A program made the position numbers and the translations under genes. Shown here in pieces: positions 52,100 to 61,997 of a stretch of DNA of 64,000 nt. The stretch's first letter is position 1. Each line of letters begins with the position of its first letter. Origin of the DNA: Micromonospora sp. Llam0 (lineage in GTDB: Bacteria; Actinomycetota; Actinomycetes; Mycobacteriales; Micromonosporaceae); NCBI RefSeq assembly GCF_003751085.1, contig NZ_RJJY01000001.1, positions 4,526,001-4,590,000 on the forward strand. The letters are read 5' to 3'. The notes beneath the pieces were generated by a model. The model was not told the origin of the DNA, did no database searches, and saw only the letters and a program-made list of their open reading frames with translations.

Positions 52100-53987
52100 C
52101 AGTGTCTCCGCGCCGACGTCGGCCGGCCCGCCGCTGGCCCAACTGCGGGCGCTGATCCGGGCCGGGTCGGCCGGCGACGTCCGACGGCTACGGCCGATCC
52201 TGGACCGGCTCACCGACCCGCTCGACCTGGAGGCCGCCGGGTCGCTGCTGCGCGGCCGCCGGGCCGCCGACCAGCTGCGCGCCGAGCTTGCCCCGACCCG
52301 GATCGCGCTGCTCGGCAGCGCCACGCTCGACCCACTTCCGGCGCTGCTCACCGCGGCCGGCGTGCGGCACGCGATGCTGCCCGAGATCCGCACCGCCGGC
52401 TTCGACCAGTGGCGGCTGGAGATCGCCGCCGGCGCGCCGGACCTCGCCGAGCTGCGGCCCCGGATCGTCGCCCTGCTCCTCGACGACTCCGCCGTACTGT
52501 CCGGGCTGGCCGACCCGGTCGACGTCGACGAGATCGCCGCCCGGTGCGCCGCGTTCCCGGCCGAGCTGGCATCCTGGCTCACCGCCTGCCGGCAGGTGCT
52601 CGGCGGGCTGGCCGTGCTCGGCACCGTACCGCTGCATCCGCTGCGCCGGCACCGGCTGATCAGCTACGCGGCCCGGGCCCGGCTCGACGCGGTCTGGTCG
52701 CGGATGAACGCCGCGATCGCCGACCTCGCCGCCGACCATCCGGCGACGGTCGTCCTGTCCACGGCGGACCTGGCCGACCGGGCCGGGAGCACGTTCGCCG
52801 ACGATCGGATGCGGCACGTCGCCGGCCACGCGTACTCCCCCGGCTATCTGTCGGCCTTCGCCCACGAGCTGGTCCGGGTCGCCGCCGCCGACCTGGGCCG
52901 GGCCGCCAAGTGCCTGGTGCTCGACCTCGACGAGACGCTGTGGAGCGGGGTGGTCGGTGACATCGGCCCGGACGCCGTCACGGTGGGTGGCGGCTACCCC
53001 GGGTCGGCGCACACCGAACTGCAGGAGCTGGCCCGGGACCTGGCGGCGCAGGGCGTACTGCTCGCCGTCGCCTCCAAGAACGACCACGACGTCGCGGTAG
53101 CGGCGCTGGCCCGGCACCCGGAGATGGCGCTCCGGCCGGACGCCTTCGTGGCTACCCGGATCAACTGGGAGCCGAAGCCGGACAACCTGCGGGCGATCGC
53201 CGAGGAGCTCAACATCGGCCTCGACGCGCTGGTGTTCGTCGACGACAACCCGGCCGAGCGGGACCTGATGCACCGGCTCGCCCCGCAGGTCGGCACCGTC
53301 GACCTGCCGGCCGAGCCGGCCGGGTACGCCCGCCGCCTCGCCACCCGGGGCGACTTCACCGTGCTCAGCCTCACCGACGAGGACCGGCAGCGGGTCGCGA
53401 TGTACCAGGCCAGCGCCCGCCGCCGGGAACTGGTCCGGGACGCCGGCAGCCTGGACGACTACCTGGCCGGGCTGGAGTCCCGGCTCACCGTGCAGCCGCT
53501 GGACCGGCACAACGCGGGCCGGATCGCCCAACTGTTCGGCAAGACCAACCAGTTCAACCTCACCGGGATCCGGTACGGCACCGCCGAACTGGGCGACGGG
53601 GTCTTCTACGGTGCCCGGTTGACCGACCGGTTCGGGGACAACGGGCTGATCGCGGCGCTGGCCCTGAGCCGACGCACCGACGGTGCCTGGAGCATCGACA
53701 ACGTCGTCCTCAGCTGCCGGGTCTTCTCCCGGGACGTGGAAGGAGCGATCGTCGGCCTGGTGCTGCGCAGCGCGCTCGCCCGAGGGGCGCCGGCCGTGCA
53801 TGGCAGCTTCCGCCGCACCGAGCGCAACGCCCGGTTCGCCGACTTCTACCCACGACTCGGCTTCCACCCCGTCGGCCCCGCCAGCCCTGCCGGCGCCGCC
53901 GAGTTCCGCCACGACCTGCGCGACCTCGTCGAGCTGCCCGGCTGGATCGAGATCACCAACAACGAGGAGCCCTTCGATGTCCGCTGA
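52089..53987 (+). CDS. FkbH-like glyceryl-ACP synthase (HAD fold)
   Basis: 632 residues, ATG 52089. N-terminal ~270 residues are an SGNH-like accessory region. The central HAD-IIIC/FkbH domain starts at CLVLDLDETLWSGVVGD, with VASKNDHD, and VFVDDNPAERDLM. The last ~170 residues have GNAT-like character (KTNQFNLTG, IIGLVLRS-type helix, RNARFADFYPRLGF). This length and layout match FkbH proteins that dephosphorylate 1,3-bisphosphoglycerate and load the glyceryl group on a discrete ACP. That ACP is encoded next door with an 11-bp overlap. The glyceryl unit may be oxidised to a hydroxymalonyl-type extender or used as an off-loading unit. Confidence 0.9.
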   Translation: MSVDSVSAPTSAGPPLAQLRALIRAGSAGDVRRLRPILDRLTDPLDLEAAGSLLRGRRAADQLRAELAPTRIALLGSATLDPLPALLTAAGVRHAMLPEIRTAGFDQWRLEIAAGAPDLAELRPRIVALLLDDSAVLSGLADPVDVDEIAARCAAFPAELASWLTACRQVLGGLAVLGTVPLHPLRRHRLISYAARARLDAVWSRMNAAIADLAADHPATVVLSTADLADRAGSTFADDRMRHVAGHAYSPGYLSAFAHELVRVAAADLGRAAKCLVLDLDETLWSGVVGDIGPDAVTVGGGYPGSAHTELQELARDLAAQGVLLAVASKNDHDVAVAALARHPEMALRPDAFVATRINWEPKPDNLRAIAEELNIGLDALVFVDDNPAERDLMHRLAPQVGTVDLPAEPAGYARRLATRGDFTVLSLTDEDRQRVAMYQASARRRELVRDAGSLDDYLAGLESRLTVQPLDRHNAGRIAQLFGKTNQFNLTGIRYGTAELGDGVFYGARLTDRFGDNGLIAALALSRRTDGAWSIDNVVLSCRVFSRDVEGAIVGLVLRSALARGAPAVHGSFRRTERNARFADFYPRLGFHPVGPASPAGAAEFRHDLRDLVELPGWIEITNNEEPFDVR

Positions 53988-54246
53988 CCGGCCTGACTCC
54001 GGCGTCGATCTGATCGCCGACATCCTCGCGGACCTGCTGGACCTGGAGTCCGAGCAGGTCACCGCCGACACCCCGCTGACCGCGATCGACGGCTGGGACT
54101 CCGTGAACGCCCTGCGGGTACTGGTCTACCTGGAGCGCAGCAGCGGCGCGTCGGTGGACTACGAACGGTTCACCGCCGCCACCACCGTCGCCGACCTGGC
54201 GGCGCTGGTCGCACCGGTCCCGGCGAACGAGGGGCCGGTCCGGTGA
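53977..54246 (+). CDS. Discrete acyl carrier protein
   Basis: 89 residues, ATG 53977, overlapping the FkbH stop by 11 bp and the FAD enzyme start by 4 bp (GTGA). Four-helix ACP fold with the phosphopantetheine Ser in IDGWDSVNALRVL near residue 43. This DSVxA-type ACP is what FkbH enzymes load with the glycerate-derived C3 unit. Confidence 0.92.
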   Translation: MSADRPDSGVDLIADILADLLDLESEQVTADTPLTAIDGWDSVNALRVLVYLERSSGASVDYERFTAATTVADLAALVAPVPANEGPVR

Positions 54247-55505
54247 GCGACCAGACGGTGCAGACCGACGTCCTGATCGTCGGCGGCGGACCGGCCGGCG
54301 CGCTGCTGGGTCACCTGTTGGCCCGGCGCGGGATCGACGTGCTGGTGGCCGAACGGCAGACCAGCCTGGAGCGCGAGTTCCGCGGCGAGACGATCGCCGC
54401 CCCGTCGGTGGTGACCCTGCGCCGGCTGGGCTTCGGCCCGGCGCTGGACGGCCACGGCTACCTGCCGACCGAGGGCGTCACCATGCGGATGGAGGGGCGG
54501 CGGGTGATGCACGTCGACTACCGCCGCTTCGGCGTCGGCGAGGTGCCGATCGACATCCCGCAGCCCGCCCTGATCAAGATCTTCATCGACGCCGGGCAGC
54601 GGCATCGCGGGTTCGACTACCAGTTCGGGACCACCTTCACCCGGCTGATCGAGCAGGACGGCGCGATCCGCGGTGCCTGGCTGCGCCGCCGCGACGGCTC
54701 GTCGGTCGAAGTCCGGGCCCGGCTCGTGGTGGGCGCCGACGGACGGTTCTCCAAGGTACGGCACGCCGCCGGGCTCACCGCCGACGTACAGCAGATGGCC
54801 CGCGACTTCCTGCAGTTCCGGCTACCCCGGCCGCCGCAGTGGGGGCAGCAGGCCGAACTGGTGATCAACCGGGACCGGCACCTGGTGGTGCTGCCCACCT
54901 TCCCCGACTCGCTGCGGATCGGCACCAACCTGCCGAAACGCAGCCTCGGCGCGCTGCGCAAGGCCGGCTTCGACGCGTTCCGCTCGGTGGTGGCCGCCCT
55001 CGACCCCCGGCTCGCCCCACTCGTCCAGCAACACCTGCGGACCTGGGACGACACCTCGTTCCTGGAGATCTTCACCGCCGAGGTGCCGCAGTGGAGCCGG
55101 GACGGGCTGATCCTGGTCGGCGACGCCTCGCACACCTGCACACCGATCCTCGGCCAGGGCGTGAACGTGGCCATCCAGGACGCGGTCTGCCTGACCCCGG
55201 TGATCGCCGCCGCGCTGGCAGCGGACCGTGCCCCGGTCGTCACCTCCGCCGACACCGCCGAATTCGTCACGCAACGGCAGCGGCACAAGGCCTTCGTCAC
55301 CCGGTTCCAACGAATCCAGGAGTCCGCCCTGGCGCAGGGCGGCACCGTCGGGGTGCTGCTGCGTCGGGCCCGCTACCGGACCCTCGACGTACTGCCGCTG
55401 AAGTACCGGATCTTCGGCAGCGTGCTCAACGCGCCGCACCAGATCGACCCGGCTGATCTCGCCGAGGACGTCCGGACCGGACCCGCGGTGGGCACCGGCG
55501 ACTGA
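54243..55505 (+). CDS. FAD-dependent oxygenase/oxidoreductase (PHBH fold)
   Basis: 420 residues, GTG 54243. Dinucleotide-binding motif VLIVGGGPAGALLGHLLARRG, the DG motif VVGADGRFSKVR and the second FAD motif LILVGDASHTCTPILGQGVNVAIQDA are intact. It has the length and order of class A flavin monooxygenases and geranylgeranyl-reductase-like enzymes. Coupled to the ACP gene, it may act on the ACP-bound C3 unit, for example oxidising a glyceryl or related intermediate, or on the polyketide. Standard hydroxymalonyl-ACP routes use NAD- or acyl-CoA-dehydrogenase-type enzymes, so this would be a deviation. Confidence 0.88.
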   Translation: MSDQTVQTDVLIVGGGPAGALLGHLLARRGIDVLVAERQTSLEREFRGETIAAPSVVTLRRLGFGPALDGHGYLPTEGVTMRMEGRRVMHVDYRRFGVGEVPIDIPQPALIKIFIDAGQRHRGFDYQFGTTFTRLIEQDGAIRGAWLRRRDGSSVEVRARLVVGADGRFSKVRHAAGLTADVQQMARDFLQFRLPRPPQWGQQAELVINRDRHLVVLPTFPDSLRIGTNLPKRSLGALRKAGFDAFRSVVAALDPRLAPLVQQHLRTWDDTSFLEIFTAEVPQWSRDGLILVGDASHTCTPILGQGVNVAIQDAVCLTPVIAAALAADRAPVVTSADTAEFVTQRQRHKAFVTRFQRIQESALAQGGTVGVLLRRARYRTLDVLPLKYRIFGSVLNAPHQIDPADLAEDVRTGPAVGTGD

Positions 55506-55580
55506 CTCAGCCCGGCCCACGCCCGTACCCCACCAGACCCGACCTGCTCCCGCACCCCTGTCTCCCGAGGCGGTCTCGCT

Positions 55581-58500
55581 ATGTTCGACAACGACGGTAC
55601 CGATCCGACCCAGCTCATCGCGGTCGTCGGCATGGCCGGCCGGTTTCCCCAGGCACCGGACGTGGACAGCTTCTGGCGGCTGCTCCGCGACCGGGGCGAC
55701 GCGATCGCCCCGGTGCCCGGTGACCGGTGGGACGCCAGCGCCCAGCTCGACCCGGAACGGCACGTCCAGGACGTCGCCGGATTCGTCGACGACGTCGACC
55801 TGTTCGACCCCGGCTTCTTCGGGATCTCCCCCCGGGAGGCCGAGGACATCGACCCGCAGCAGCGGCTGATGCTGGAAACCGTCTGGCGGACGCTGGAGGA
55901 CGCCGGTCAGCCGGCGGCCGGACTGCGCGGCTCCCGTACCGGCGTCTACGTCGGAGCCTCCTGGCACGACTACGAGATCCTGCGCAAGGAACGCGGCCTG
56001 GGGGCCACCACGCACAGCGCGGTCGGCAACGCCCTGGACGTGATCGCCGCCCGGGTCTCGTACTTCCTGCGGCTGACCGGGCCGTCACTGGTCGTCGAGA
56101 CCGGGTGCTCGTCGTCGCTGGTGGCGTTGCACCTGGCCGGTCAGGCGTTGCGCGCCGGCGAGACCGACGCGGCGCTGGTCGGCGGGGTAAACCTGATCCT
56201 CGCCCCGGACGTGTCGATCGGGCTGACCGCCTTCGGCGGGCTCTCCCCCGAAGGTCGGTGCAAGGCGTTCGCGGCCACCGCCGACGGGTTCGTCCGGGCC
56301 GAGTGCGTCGCGGCGCTGATGCTGAAGCGGCTCGACCGGGCGATCGCCGACGGCGACCGGATCCGCGGCGTCATCGTGCGCACCGTGGTGAACAACGACG
56401 GCGGCGGGGAGAGCCTGGTCACCCCGAACCCGGCCGGCCAGGAAGATCTGCTGCGCCGGGCGTACCAGGGGCTGGACGGCGTGGTCGACCGGCTGCGCTA
56501 CGTCGAGGCGCACGGCACCGGCACCGGCCGGGGCGACCCGATCGAGGCCGGCGCCATCGGCCGGGTCCTCGGCCGGGCCGGCGCCCGCGCCCGCGCCGGT
56601 GACGGCGGTCAGGTGGGTGCGCCGTTGGCCCTCGGCTCGGTGAAGACCAACATCGGGCACGCCGAGGCGGCCGCCGGGCTCGCCGGCCTGGTCAAGGTGC
56701 TGCTCGCCCTCGAACACCGGGTGGTGCCGCCCAGCCTGCACTCCGCCGAGCTCAACCCCGCCATCGACTTCACCGGCCTCAACCTGCGGCTGGTCCGCGA
56801 GCCGCTGCCGCTGCCGGTCGACGAGGCGGTCTGCCTCGGCGTCAACTCGTTCGGCTGGGGAGGCACGAACGCCCACGTCGTGGTCGCCGACCCGCCGGCC
56901 GGCACCAACCGCCGCCCGGAGCCGGCCACCGCCGCGACCGGACCGGGTGTGCCGGCCGTCCTGCCGGTCTCCGCGCACACCAACCAGGCCCTGAACCAGC
57001 GCCTGCGTGACCTGCGTGACCGGCTCGCCGCCGGGGCCGAGCCGCAGCGACTCGCCGGCGCGCTGGCACACCGCCGCGACCACTTCCCGCTGCGTACCGC
57101 CGTGGTCGCGGCCGACGCCGAAGCGGCCGTGACGCTGATCGACGCCCATCTGGACGACCCACAGGCCGACCTCGCCGGGATCACCGCCGGCCGGGCCGAC
57201 GCCAGCGGCCGGACCGCGTTCGTCTTCCCCGGGCAGGGTGCCCAGTGGGCGGCCATGGGACAACGGCTCTACGCCGAGGTGCCGACCTTCGCGAAGGTCA
57301 TCGACCGGTGCGCCGACGCGCTGCGGCCGTACGTCGACTGGGACCTCACCCAGGTGGTCTCCGGCGCCGCCGGGGACGGCTGGCTGTCCCGGGTGGACAT
57401 GCTGCAGCCGACCCTGTGGGCCACCTCGGTCGGGCTGGCCGAGCTGTGGCGGGCCAACGGTGTCGTGCCGGACGTGGTCGTCGGGCACAGTCAGGGCGAG
57501 GTCGCCGCCGCCACCGTCGCCGGCATCCTCAGCTACTCCGACGCCGCGATGGTGGTGGCCCGACGCAGCGCACTGGCCCTGCGTACCTCCGGCAACGGCC
57601 GGATGCTCGCCGTCTCGCTGGACCGGGACGCGGCGCTCGACGCCCTCGCCGGCTTCGAGGAACTGGTCTCTTTGGCGGTGCACAACGGCCCCAGCTCGTG
57701 CGTCCTGTCCGGCGAGACCGAGGCGGTGCTCACCCTCAAGGAACTGCTCGACGCCGACGAGGTCTTCTGCCGGCTGGTCGACGTCGACTACGCCTCGCAC
57801 AGCCCGCAGATGGACGCGCTCACCGACGACCTGCTCGCCGCGCTGCACGAGCTGCGGCCCGGTCAGGGCGAGGTCGAGCTGATGTCCACGGTCCGGGTCG
57901 CCCCGCTGGCCGGACCGGAAATGGACGCCCGCTACTGGGTGGACAACCTGCGCCAGCCGGTGCAGTTCCACGACACGATGGGCCGGCTGTTCGACGACGG
58001 CGTCACCCACGTCGTGGAGATCAGCCCGCACCCGGTGCTGGTGCCGGCGCTGGAGCAGCTCGCGGCGGCCCGGCCGCAGCCGCCACGGGTGCTGTCCACG
58101 CTGCGCCGCGACCAGGGCACCCCGGCCGACCTGGCTGCCGCGTTCGGCCGCGGCTACGTCGCCGGACTGGCCCCGTTCGCCGGGCTGCCCGACGGGTTCG
58201 GCGTCGACCTGCCCGGCTACCCGTGGCAGCGGTCGACGCACTGGCCGCCGGCCGCCCGGCGGCGCTCCCGTACCGCCGGCACCGAGATCACCCTGGTGCC
58301 GTCCCCGTCGGAGACCGACCTGTGGCAGGCGGAACTGGAACTCGGCGCCGACGACCAGCCCTGGCTCGACGACCACCGGGTACACGACGCGGTCGTGGTA
58401 CCCGGCGCCGCGATGATCGTGCTCGGTCTGGGCATCGGCCGGGCCCGTACCGGCCGACTGCCGGCCACCCTGCACCGGACCACCTTCCACAGCGATCTGA

Positions 58501-61500
58501 CGCTGGCCGACGGACCGGCCCGGCTCGGCATGCTGTGGCGCGACGACGTGACCGAGGGCGGTTCGTTCGTGCTGCAGTCGCTCGGCTCCGACGGCAGCGG
58601 CTGGTTCCGGCACGCCACCGCCCAGATCCGGCACACGACCGGGGCGGCGGACCCGGTGGAGTTCCCCGGGCAGCGGCTCACCGACCCGGCGACCGAGGTC
58701 GACCCGGAGACCTTCTACGCCGGCTGCCACCAGCGCGGGCTGCGCTACGGTCCGGCCTTCCAGGGAATCCGGCGGCTGCGCCACGGCACCGACTGGGCGC
58801 TCGCCGAGCTGGCGCTGCCTGACCGGTGCCGAGCCGGCGCGGCGGCGTACCCGCTGCACCCGGCGCTGCTGGACGCGGCGCTGCAGGCGAGCCTGGCGCT
58901 GCACGCCGGCCCGGCGACCGTGGTACCGACCGGGGTGGACCGGGTCGATGTGCTCGGCGAACTCGCCGAGCCGACCGTGCAGGCCTGGTCGTACGTGTCC
59001 CGTCGCGACGACGGCCGGTACGACGTGCACCTCTACGACGCCGACCGGACCCCGCTGCTCAGCCTGCGCGGGCTGACCTTGCAGGAGTTGGACGTGTCCG
59101 GGCCGGCCGATCCCGACGCCGGTCTGCTGCACCAGTTGCGGTTCCTGCCGCGACCGGTGCAGCAGCCGGGTACGCCCGCCGGCCGCTGGCTGGTCATCGG
59201 CTCCGGTGACACCACCGACACCGACACCGTCGGCGGCGGCGACACCGCCGACCTTGCCGCCAACATCGCTGGCGAGCTGCGCCGGGTCGGCGCCGACGCG
59301 GACGTGCCGGCCGCCGACGGCGATGTCGACGCGGTACGCGACGGCGACCTGACCGGCCTCGTCTACCTGGCACCGGCCGCCCCGGCCGGCCTGGACCGTC
59401 AGCGGCAGGCCCTCGCCGGGCTGGCGGACCTGGTCCGGGCCTGCCTGGGCCGCCCGGCACCACCCCGGCTGGTGCTGGTCACCGTGGACGCCCAGACCGC
59501 GACGGCGGCCGACCGACCGGACCCGGGCTCCGCCCTGTTCTGGGGTTTCGCCCGGGTGCTGCGCCGGGAGCACCCGGAGCTCGTCGCGACCGTCGTCGAT
59601 CTGACCGGGACCGCCGACGCCGCCGGTTCCGCCGGCACTCAGTCGACCGACCCCGCCGCCGCGCTGGTCGCCGAGCTCGGTGCGGCCGACGGCGACGACC
59701 AGGTGGCGCTGCGCCCCGACGGCCGGTATGTCGGCCGCATCCTGGCCACCGGCCGGGCCGACCTGGACCGGGTCGCCGACGGTACGCGGCCGCGCTGGCG
59801 TACCCCGCGTCAGCCGTTCCGGCTCATCCCGGCCCGCGCCGGCGGCTGGGACGGCCTGGAGTTCCGCCCACTACGCCGCCGACGCCCCGGCCCCGGTGAG
59901 GTCGAGGTCGAGGTCACCGCGGCGGCGCTGAACTTCATCGACGTGATGAAGGCCGTCGGCACCTACCCAGACCCGGTCGGGGCCGGGCTGCTCGGCGGCG
60001 AATGTGCCGGCCGGGTCACCGCGCTGGGTGCCGGGGTCACCGGCCTCACCGTCGGGGACCGGGTGGTCGCCTGCGTCTTCGGTGCCCTGGCCTCGCACGT
60101 CACCGTCAGCACCGGCCGGGTCCGGCCGATCCCGCCGGAGCTGTCCGACGAGGACGCGGCGGCGCTGCCACTGGTCGGGGTGACCGCCTGGTACGGGCTC
60201 GCCGAGCTGGGTCGGACCGGCCCCGGCGACACCGTCCTGGTGCACTCGGCCGCCGGCGGGCTGGGGCTGGCCGCGATTGCCGTCGCCCGGCACCTCGGTG
60301 CCGAGGTGATCGCCACCGCCGGCACCGAGAGCAAACGGGAACACCTGCGCCGGCTCGGCATCCGGCACGTGTTCGACTCCCGTGACCTGTCCTGGGCCGA
60401 GCAGGTGCTGGCGGCGACCGGCGGGCGCGGCTGCGACGTGATCCTCAACTCGCTGACCGGGGCGGCGATCACCCGTGGCCTGGACGTGCTGGCCGAGGAC
60501 GGTCGGTTCATCGAGGTCGGCAAGAAGGACATCTACGCCGACCGCACCATCTCGTTGAGCGCGTTCCGCAAGGGAATCTCACTCGCCTCGGTCGACGTGG
60601 CCGGTTTGATGCAACGCCGACCGGCCCGGTTCACCGAACAGTTCGGGCAGGTGTGGGAGCTGGTCCGCACCGGCCAGCTCGGCCGGCTTCCGGTGATCGA
60701 CTACCCGTTCGGCCAGGCCACCGAGGCGCTACGGGAAATGTCGCAGGGGCGGCACATCGGCAAGTTCGTGCTCAGCCGGCCGGACAGCGTGGTGTCGGTG
60801 GCGCCCGAGCCGCTGCCCGGCGGCCGGTTCCGCGACGACGGCACCTACCTGATCACCGGTGGCCTCGGTGCGCTGGGGCTGTCCCTGGCGGAGTTCGCCG
60901 CCGCCGCCGGCGGCGGGGCGATCGCGCTGCTCGGCCGCTCCGCACCGGACGCCGACGCCGCCGCGCGCATCGACGCGGTCCGGCACGGCGGCGTCCAGGT
61001 ACGCACCTACCAGGTCGACGTCGCCGACCGGGCCGCGCTGGCCGACGTGCTCACCCGGGTACGCACCGACCTGCCGCCGCTACGCGGGGTGGTACACGCG
61101 GCCGGCGTGCTGGACGACGCCACCATCGCCACGCTGCACACCGGACAGCTCGACCGGGTGCTCGCCCCCAAGGTCGACGGAGCCCGACACCTGGACGCCC
61201 TCACCGGCGCCGATCCGCTGGACCTGTTCGTCCTGTTCAGTTCGGCCGCAGCGCTGGTCGGCAACGCCGGGCAGGCGGCGTACGCGGCCGCGAACGCGTA
61301 CCTCGACGGGCTCGCCGAGGACCGGCGCCGACGCGGGCTCGCCGGGCTGTCGGTGCAGTGGGGGCCGTTCGCCGGGGTCGGGCTCGCCGCCCGGGACGGC
61401 AACCGGGGTGACCGGCTGGCGGAACGCGGCATGGGCAGCTTCCCCGCCGAGCAGGCCTGGCCGGCGTTGACCCGGCTGCTCGCCACCGACGCCACGGTCG

Positions 61501-61970
61501 TCGGCTACCTGCCGCTCAACCTGCGGCAGTGGTTCGACGCCTACCCCGACACCGCCGCGCTGCCCAGCTGGCAGGAGCTGCGCGCGGGCCGGGCGGCGGC
61601 AGCGGCCGGCGGTGACGCCGGACAGTTCCTCGACCAGCTGCGCAACACCCCGGCCGACGACCGGGCCCCGCTGGTCGAGGCCAAGGTACGGGAGCTCACC
61701 GGCCGGGTGCTGCGGATCGACCCGACGGTGATCGACCGGGACACCCCGTTCAAGGCGCTCGGCCTGGACTCGCTGATGAGTCTGGAACTGCGCAACCGGC
61801 TGGAGGCGGCCTTCGACCTGAAGCTGTCGCCGACCCTGCTGTGGACGTACGGCACATCGGGCGCGCTGACCGGCATGCTCTGCGACCGGTTGCCCACCGG
61901 CGACGACGAGCGGCCGGTGTCCGCCCCCGACGCCGTGCCCGCACCCGACGCCGTACCCGCCACCGAGTAG
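55581..61970 (+). CDS. Type I PKS, fully reducing module KS-AT-DH-ER-KR-ACP
   Basis: 2,129 residues, ATG 55581. KS at ~10-430 with Cys in ETGCSSS (near 174), HGTGT (311), NIGHAEAAAG (359). AT at ~545-860 with GHSQGE (635) and the YASH specificity motif (737), which predicts methylmalonyl-CoA. DH: catalytic His in DDHRVHDAVVVPG (932), with Asp of HPALLDAALQ. ER: NFIDVMKAVGTYP (1451) and NADPH loop HSAAGGLGLAAI (1555). KR: TGGLGALGL (1760), LDD motif predicting B-type, Ser/Tyr/Asn set in LFSSAAALVGNAGQAAYAAANAY. ACP: LGLDSLMSLEL (Ser near 2061). There is no clear N-terminal docking coil, so it may begin a chain or work iteratively, as in single-module reducing synthases. The only AT-bearing PKS in the window. 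Confidence 0.95.
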   Translation: MFDNDGTDPTQLIAVVGMAGRFPQAPDVDSFWRLLRDRGDAIAPVPGDRWDASAQLDPERHVQDVAGFVDDVDLFDPGFFGISPREAEDIDPQQRLMLETVWRTLEDAGQPAAGLRGSRTGVYVGASWHDYEILRKERGLGATTHSAVGNALDVIAARVSYFLRLTGPSLVVETGCSSSLVALHLAGQALRAGETDAALVGGVNLILAPDVSIGLTAFGGLSPEGRCKAFAATADGFVRAECVAALMLKRLDRAIADGDRIRGVIVRTVVNNDGGGESLVTPNPAGQEDLLRRAYQGLDGVVDRLRYVEAHGTGTGRGDPIEAGAIGRVLGRAGARARAGDGGQVGAPLALGSVKTNIGHAEAAAGLAGLVKVLLALEHRVVPPSLHSAELNPAIDFTGLNLRLVREPLPLPVDEAVCLGVNSFGWGGTNAHVVVADPPAGTNRRPEPATAATGPGVPAVLPVSAHTNQALNQRLRDLRDRLAAGAEPQRLAGALAHRRDHFPLRTAVVAADAEAAVTLIDAHLDDPQADLAGITAGRADASGRTAFVFPGQGAQWAAMGQRLYAEVPTFAKVIDRCADALRPYVDWDLTQVVSGAAGDGWLSRVDMLQPTLWATSVGLAELWRANGVVPDVVVGHSQGEVAAATVAGILSYSDAAMVVARRSALALRTSGNGRMLAVSLDRDAALDALAGFEELVSLAVHNGPSSCVLSGETEAVLTLKELLDADEVFCRLVDVDYASHSPQMDALTDDLLAALHELRPGQGEVELMSTVRVAPLAGPEMDARYWVDNLRQPVQFHDTMGRLFDDGVTHVVEISPHPVLVPALEQLAAARPQPPRVLSTLRRDQGTPADLAAAFGRGYVAGLAPFAGLPDGFGVDLPGYPWQRSTHWPPAARRRSRTAGTEITLVPSPSETDLWQAELELGADDQPWLDDHRVHDAVVVPGAAMIVLGLGIGRARTGRLPATLHRTTFHSDLTLADGPARLGMLWRDDVTEGGSFVLQSLGSDGSGWFRHATAQIRHTTGAADPVEFPGQRLTDPATEVDPETFYAGCHQRGLRYGPAFQGIRRLRHGTDWALAELALPDRCRAGAAAYPLHPALLDAALQASLALHAGPATVVPTGVDRVDVLGELAEPTVQAWSYVSRRDDGRYDVHLYDADRTPLLSLRGLTLQELDVSGPADPDAGLLHQLRFLPRPVQQPGTPAGRWLVIGSGDTTDTDTVGGGDTADLAANIAGELRRVGADADVPAADGDVDAVRDGDLTGLVYLAPAAPAGLDRQRQALAGLADLVRACLGRPAPPRLVLVTVDAQTATAADRPDPGSALFWGFARVLRREHPELVATVVDLTGTADAAGSAGTQSTDPAAALVAELGAADGDDQVALRPDGRYVGRILATGRADLDRVADGTRPRWRTPRQPFRLIPARAGGWDGLEFRPLRRRRPGPGEVEVEVTAAALNFIDVMKAVGTYPDPVGAGLLGGECAGRVTALGAGVTGLTVGDRVVACVFGALASHVTVSTGRVRPIPPELSDEDAAALPLVGVTAWYGLAELGRTGPGDTVLVHSAAGGLGLAAIAVARHLGAEVIATAGTESKREHLRRLGIRHVFDSRDLSWAEQVLAATGGRGCDVILNSLTGAAITRGLDVLAEDGRFIEVGKKDIYADRTISLSAFRKGISLASVDVAGLMQRRPARFTEQFGQVWELVRTGQLGRLPVIDYPFGQATEALREMSQGRHIGKFVLSRPDSVVSVAPEPLPGGRFRDDGTYLITGGLGALGLSLAEFAAAAGGGAIALLGRSAPDADAAARIDAVRHGGVQVRTYQVDVADRAALADVLTRVRTDLPPLRGVVHAAGVLDDATIATLHTGQLDRVLAPKVDGARHLDALTGADPLDLFVLFSSAAALVGNAGQAAYAAANAYLDGLAEDRRRRGLAGLSVQWGPFAGVGLAARDGNRGDRLAERGMGSFPAEQAWPALTRLLATDATVVGYLPLNLRQWFDAYPDTAALPSWQELRAGRAAAAAGGDAGQFLDQLRNTPADDRAPLVEAKVRELTGRVLRIDPTVIDRDTPFKALGLDSLMSLELRNRLEAAFDLKLSPTLLWTYGTSGALTGMLCDRLPTGDDERPVSAPDAVPAPDAVPATE

Positions 61971-61997
61971 CGACCTGCGACCTGCGGAGGAACCGCT

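Noticed and set aside
51029-54246. Naming the cluster a spirotetronate cluster
   Set aside because: KAS III-FkbH-ACP is suggestive, but the acyltransferase and alpha/beta hydrolase that complete the tetronate ring are not in view. FkbH-ACP pairs also serve hydroxymalonyl and methoxymalonyl routes.
56085-59573. 1,162-codon minus-strand open frame opposite the large PKS
   Set aside because: It is the complement of conserved KS, AT and DH motifs and so a reading-frame shadow.
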